A stretch of 6,185 bases of DNA from a bacterium (GTDB lineage Bacteria > Patescibacteria > Microgenomatia > Levybacterales > UBA12049), in the NCBI GenBank assembly GCA_021825955.1, contig JAKAEH010000061.1, positions 1-6,185 of the forward strand, read 5' to 3'. Position numbers and translations under genes: made by a program. Below are positions 5,070-6,185 of the stretch, piece by piece (position 1 is the first letter of the stretch; each line of letters opens with the position of its first letter). The notes beneath the pieces were generated by a model, which saw nothing but the letters and a program-made list of their open reading frames with translations, made no database searches and was not told where the DNA came from.

Positions 5070-6185
5070 TTAGAATTTTGTATGTTGAATCAGAATGTCT
5101 CTTCTAATTGCTTCTACTGCTTTATGAAGTGCACTTGTCGGAATTAATTGAGAATCACTTTTTGGATCAAAATCCGGACTGTTATAAAAACCTGCTTCAT
5201 TCAATTCTTTGTCACTAAACATTCCACCTTTTGGAGCAAGTCTATCTAAAGCTTCAGTGTTATAGTGCATCATCTTAGGTGCTTTTCCTGGTTCAACAAC
5301 TAGCGCCATTCCACCTGTTACCGCTTGGTATCCTCCGCCAAGTTCAAAAGACGATTCTTTTGCCATGGCAGGCGCTATCATAATGAGCTTATGGCCATTA
5401 ACCATAAATTGCATATGATGCCAATGAGCAAAAAACGCAGCGTTTACGTCTTCTGCAGATATCCCAAGACCCTTAAGAAATTCTACTGCTTGATAAACTG
5501 GTAAACCATTCATGTTGCCCTTCATGCCTTTACTCAATATTTTATGCTGAGCTAGGGCTGTGAATTCTCCCACCTTATCTTTTATTATCCATGCATCCAT
5601 AAAATCTCCTTCTCTTGTTAACACTCTTTCGCTCGATGCAACCCGGGGATCCCCTATGTCAACGCCTATCCAATCTCTAAAAACCCTATCGATTTCCCAA
5701 ACATATGCATTTCCCGTACTTGAATATCTATTTTCGTATTCATGATTTCCCGCAACACTTGAAATTTGTTGAATTCTTTGTCTTACCTGTTTAGGACTCA
5801 TGTCTGATGTAACTCCTCTCATTACGGCTTCAAACAATCTAAGTTGATCCGGGGTTCGCTGAAGGCCTAAGGCCGGCGCTTCCATCACAAATTTGTCATA
5901 AATATTACCATGAAGCAAATCTCCATTTGCAATTATACGGACATTCCCTCTGTCAGGAAGATCCCTTACGATATGCCTTACCCAATTAACCGTTCTTCTC
6001 CAGTCAGTTGTTGGGGAACCAGTTTGAACGTCATTAATGCTTGCCCAAATCGTAGTTTCGGGGACAGATTCTGCAGCCTCCATTAATTTTTTATCATAAA
6101 ATTCAACCTCCATTACGCCTTTTTTATACCCAGTTAACAACGCTCCCGGCTCAACAGGCCTGCCTCTGGTTACAATAGATCGCAG
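5070..6185 (-). CDS. Calcineurin-like metallophosphoesterase domain protein, 5' end beyond the right edge
   Basis: The frame is open to the right edge, giving 371 visible residues; TTG 6140 is a possible but unconvincing start, because coding-like sequence continues upstream (RSIVTRGRPVEPGA). Numbered from TTG 6140, the metallophosphoesterase metal-site motifs appear in order. They are D37-V-Q39 (normally D-x-H), N72-G-D74, G131-N-H-E134, H199 in ALAQHK, and A238-H-W-H241 (normally GHxH). The order and spacing fit a dinuclear-metal phosphoesterase acting on a phosphomonoester or phosphodiester, perhaps a nucleic acid, but the substrate is not shown. Motif I has Gln where the family usually has His, so activity or metal preference may be altered. 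Past the domain there is about 100 residues of extra C-terminus (from about 258) with a GGG-rich stretch. The TAA stop lies 27 bases before the 55-aa gene, making these two and the 208-aa gene one apparent operon. Confidence 0.8.
   Translation of the reverse strand: MRSIVTRGRPVEPGALLTGYKKGVMEVEFYDKKLMEAAESVPETTIWASINDVQTGSPTTDWRRTVNWVRHIVRDLPDRGNVRIIANGDLLHGNIYDKFVMEAPALGLQRTPDQLRLFEAVMRGVTSDMSPKQVRQRIQQISSVAGNHEYENRYSSTGNAYVWEIDRVFRDWIGVDIGDPRVASSERVLTREGDFMDAWIIKDKVGEFTALAQHKILSKGMKGNMNGLPVYQAVEFLKGLGISAEDVNAAFFAHWHHMQFMVNGHKLIMIAPAMAKESSFELGGGYQAVTGGMALVVEPGKAPKMMHYNTEALDRLAPKGGMFSDKELNEAGFYNSPDFDPKSDSQLIPTSALHKAVEAIRRDILIQHTKF

Noticed and set aside
5560..5745. Plus-strand 61-aa open frame
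   Set aside because: Antisense to the metallophosphoesterase domain.
1..6185. CRISPR array, tRNA or rRNA
   Set aside because: No regularly spaced repeats of CRISPR length, no cloverleaf-like segment ending in CCA, and no rRNA-like sequence were seen on reading both strands by eye.

Overview
This is an AT-rich bacterial window with short intergenic gaps, several very small membrane proteins and few Shine-Dalgarno sites. That style fits a reduced-genome lineage such as Patescibacteria (CPR), but this is inference from style; no rRNA or other taxonomic marker lies in the window. TGA is used as a stop, at the end of the SDR gene in an ATGA overlap. This argues against the Gracilibacteria code in which TGA encodes glycine.

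Layout. (1) Positions 1-688: the N-terminal part of an Nramp-like divalent metal transporter on the minus strand, cut by the left edge, with a short divergent promoter region. (2) 689-1723, plus strand: a stand-alone acyltransferase-3 family membrane protein. (3) 1713-3996, minus strand, in order of transcription: a Maf-type nucleotide pyrophosphatase, a 104-aa three-helix membrane protein, then an overlapping trio (83-aa three-helix membrane protein, short-chain dehydrogenase, O6-alkylguanine transferase-like protein). The acyltransferase and the transferase-like gene meet tail to tail with an 11-bp overlap. (4) 3997-4245: an intergenic stretch holding the maf promoter candidates and a hairpin-rich patch that resembles a mobile-element end or dispersed palindromic repeat. 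(5) 4246-6185, minus strand: a cassette of a calcineurin-like metallophosphoesterase (open at the right edge), a 55-aa protein and a 208-aa unrecognised protein.

How the parts fit. The 83-aa gene, SDR and transferase-like gene overlap and are probably translationally coupled. Maf (house-cleaning of nucleotides) and the transferase-like protein (alkylation damage) are both genome-maintenance functions, but nothing shows that they act together. The right-hand cassette has no visible link to the rest and is the least explained part. Several gene starts sit just downstream of an extended -10 motif (TGnTAnAAT) with no Shine-Dalgarno sequence, which suggests leaderless or near-leaderless transcripts.
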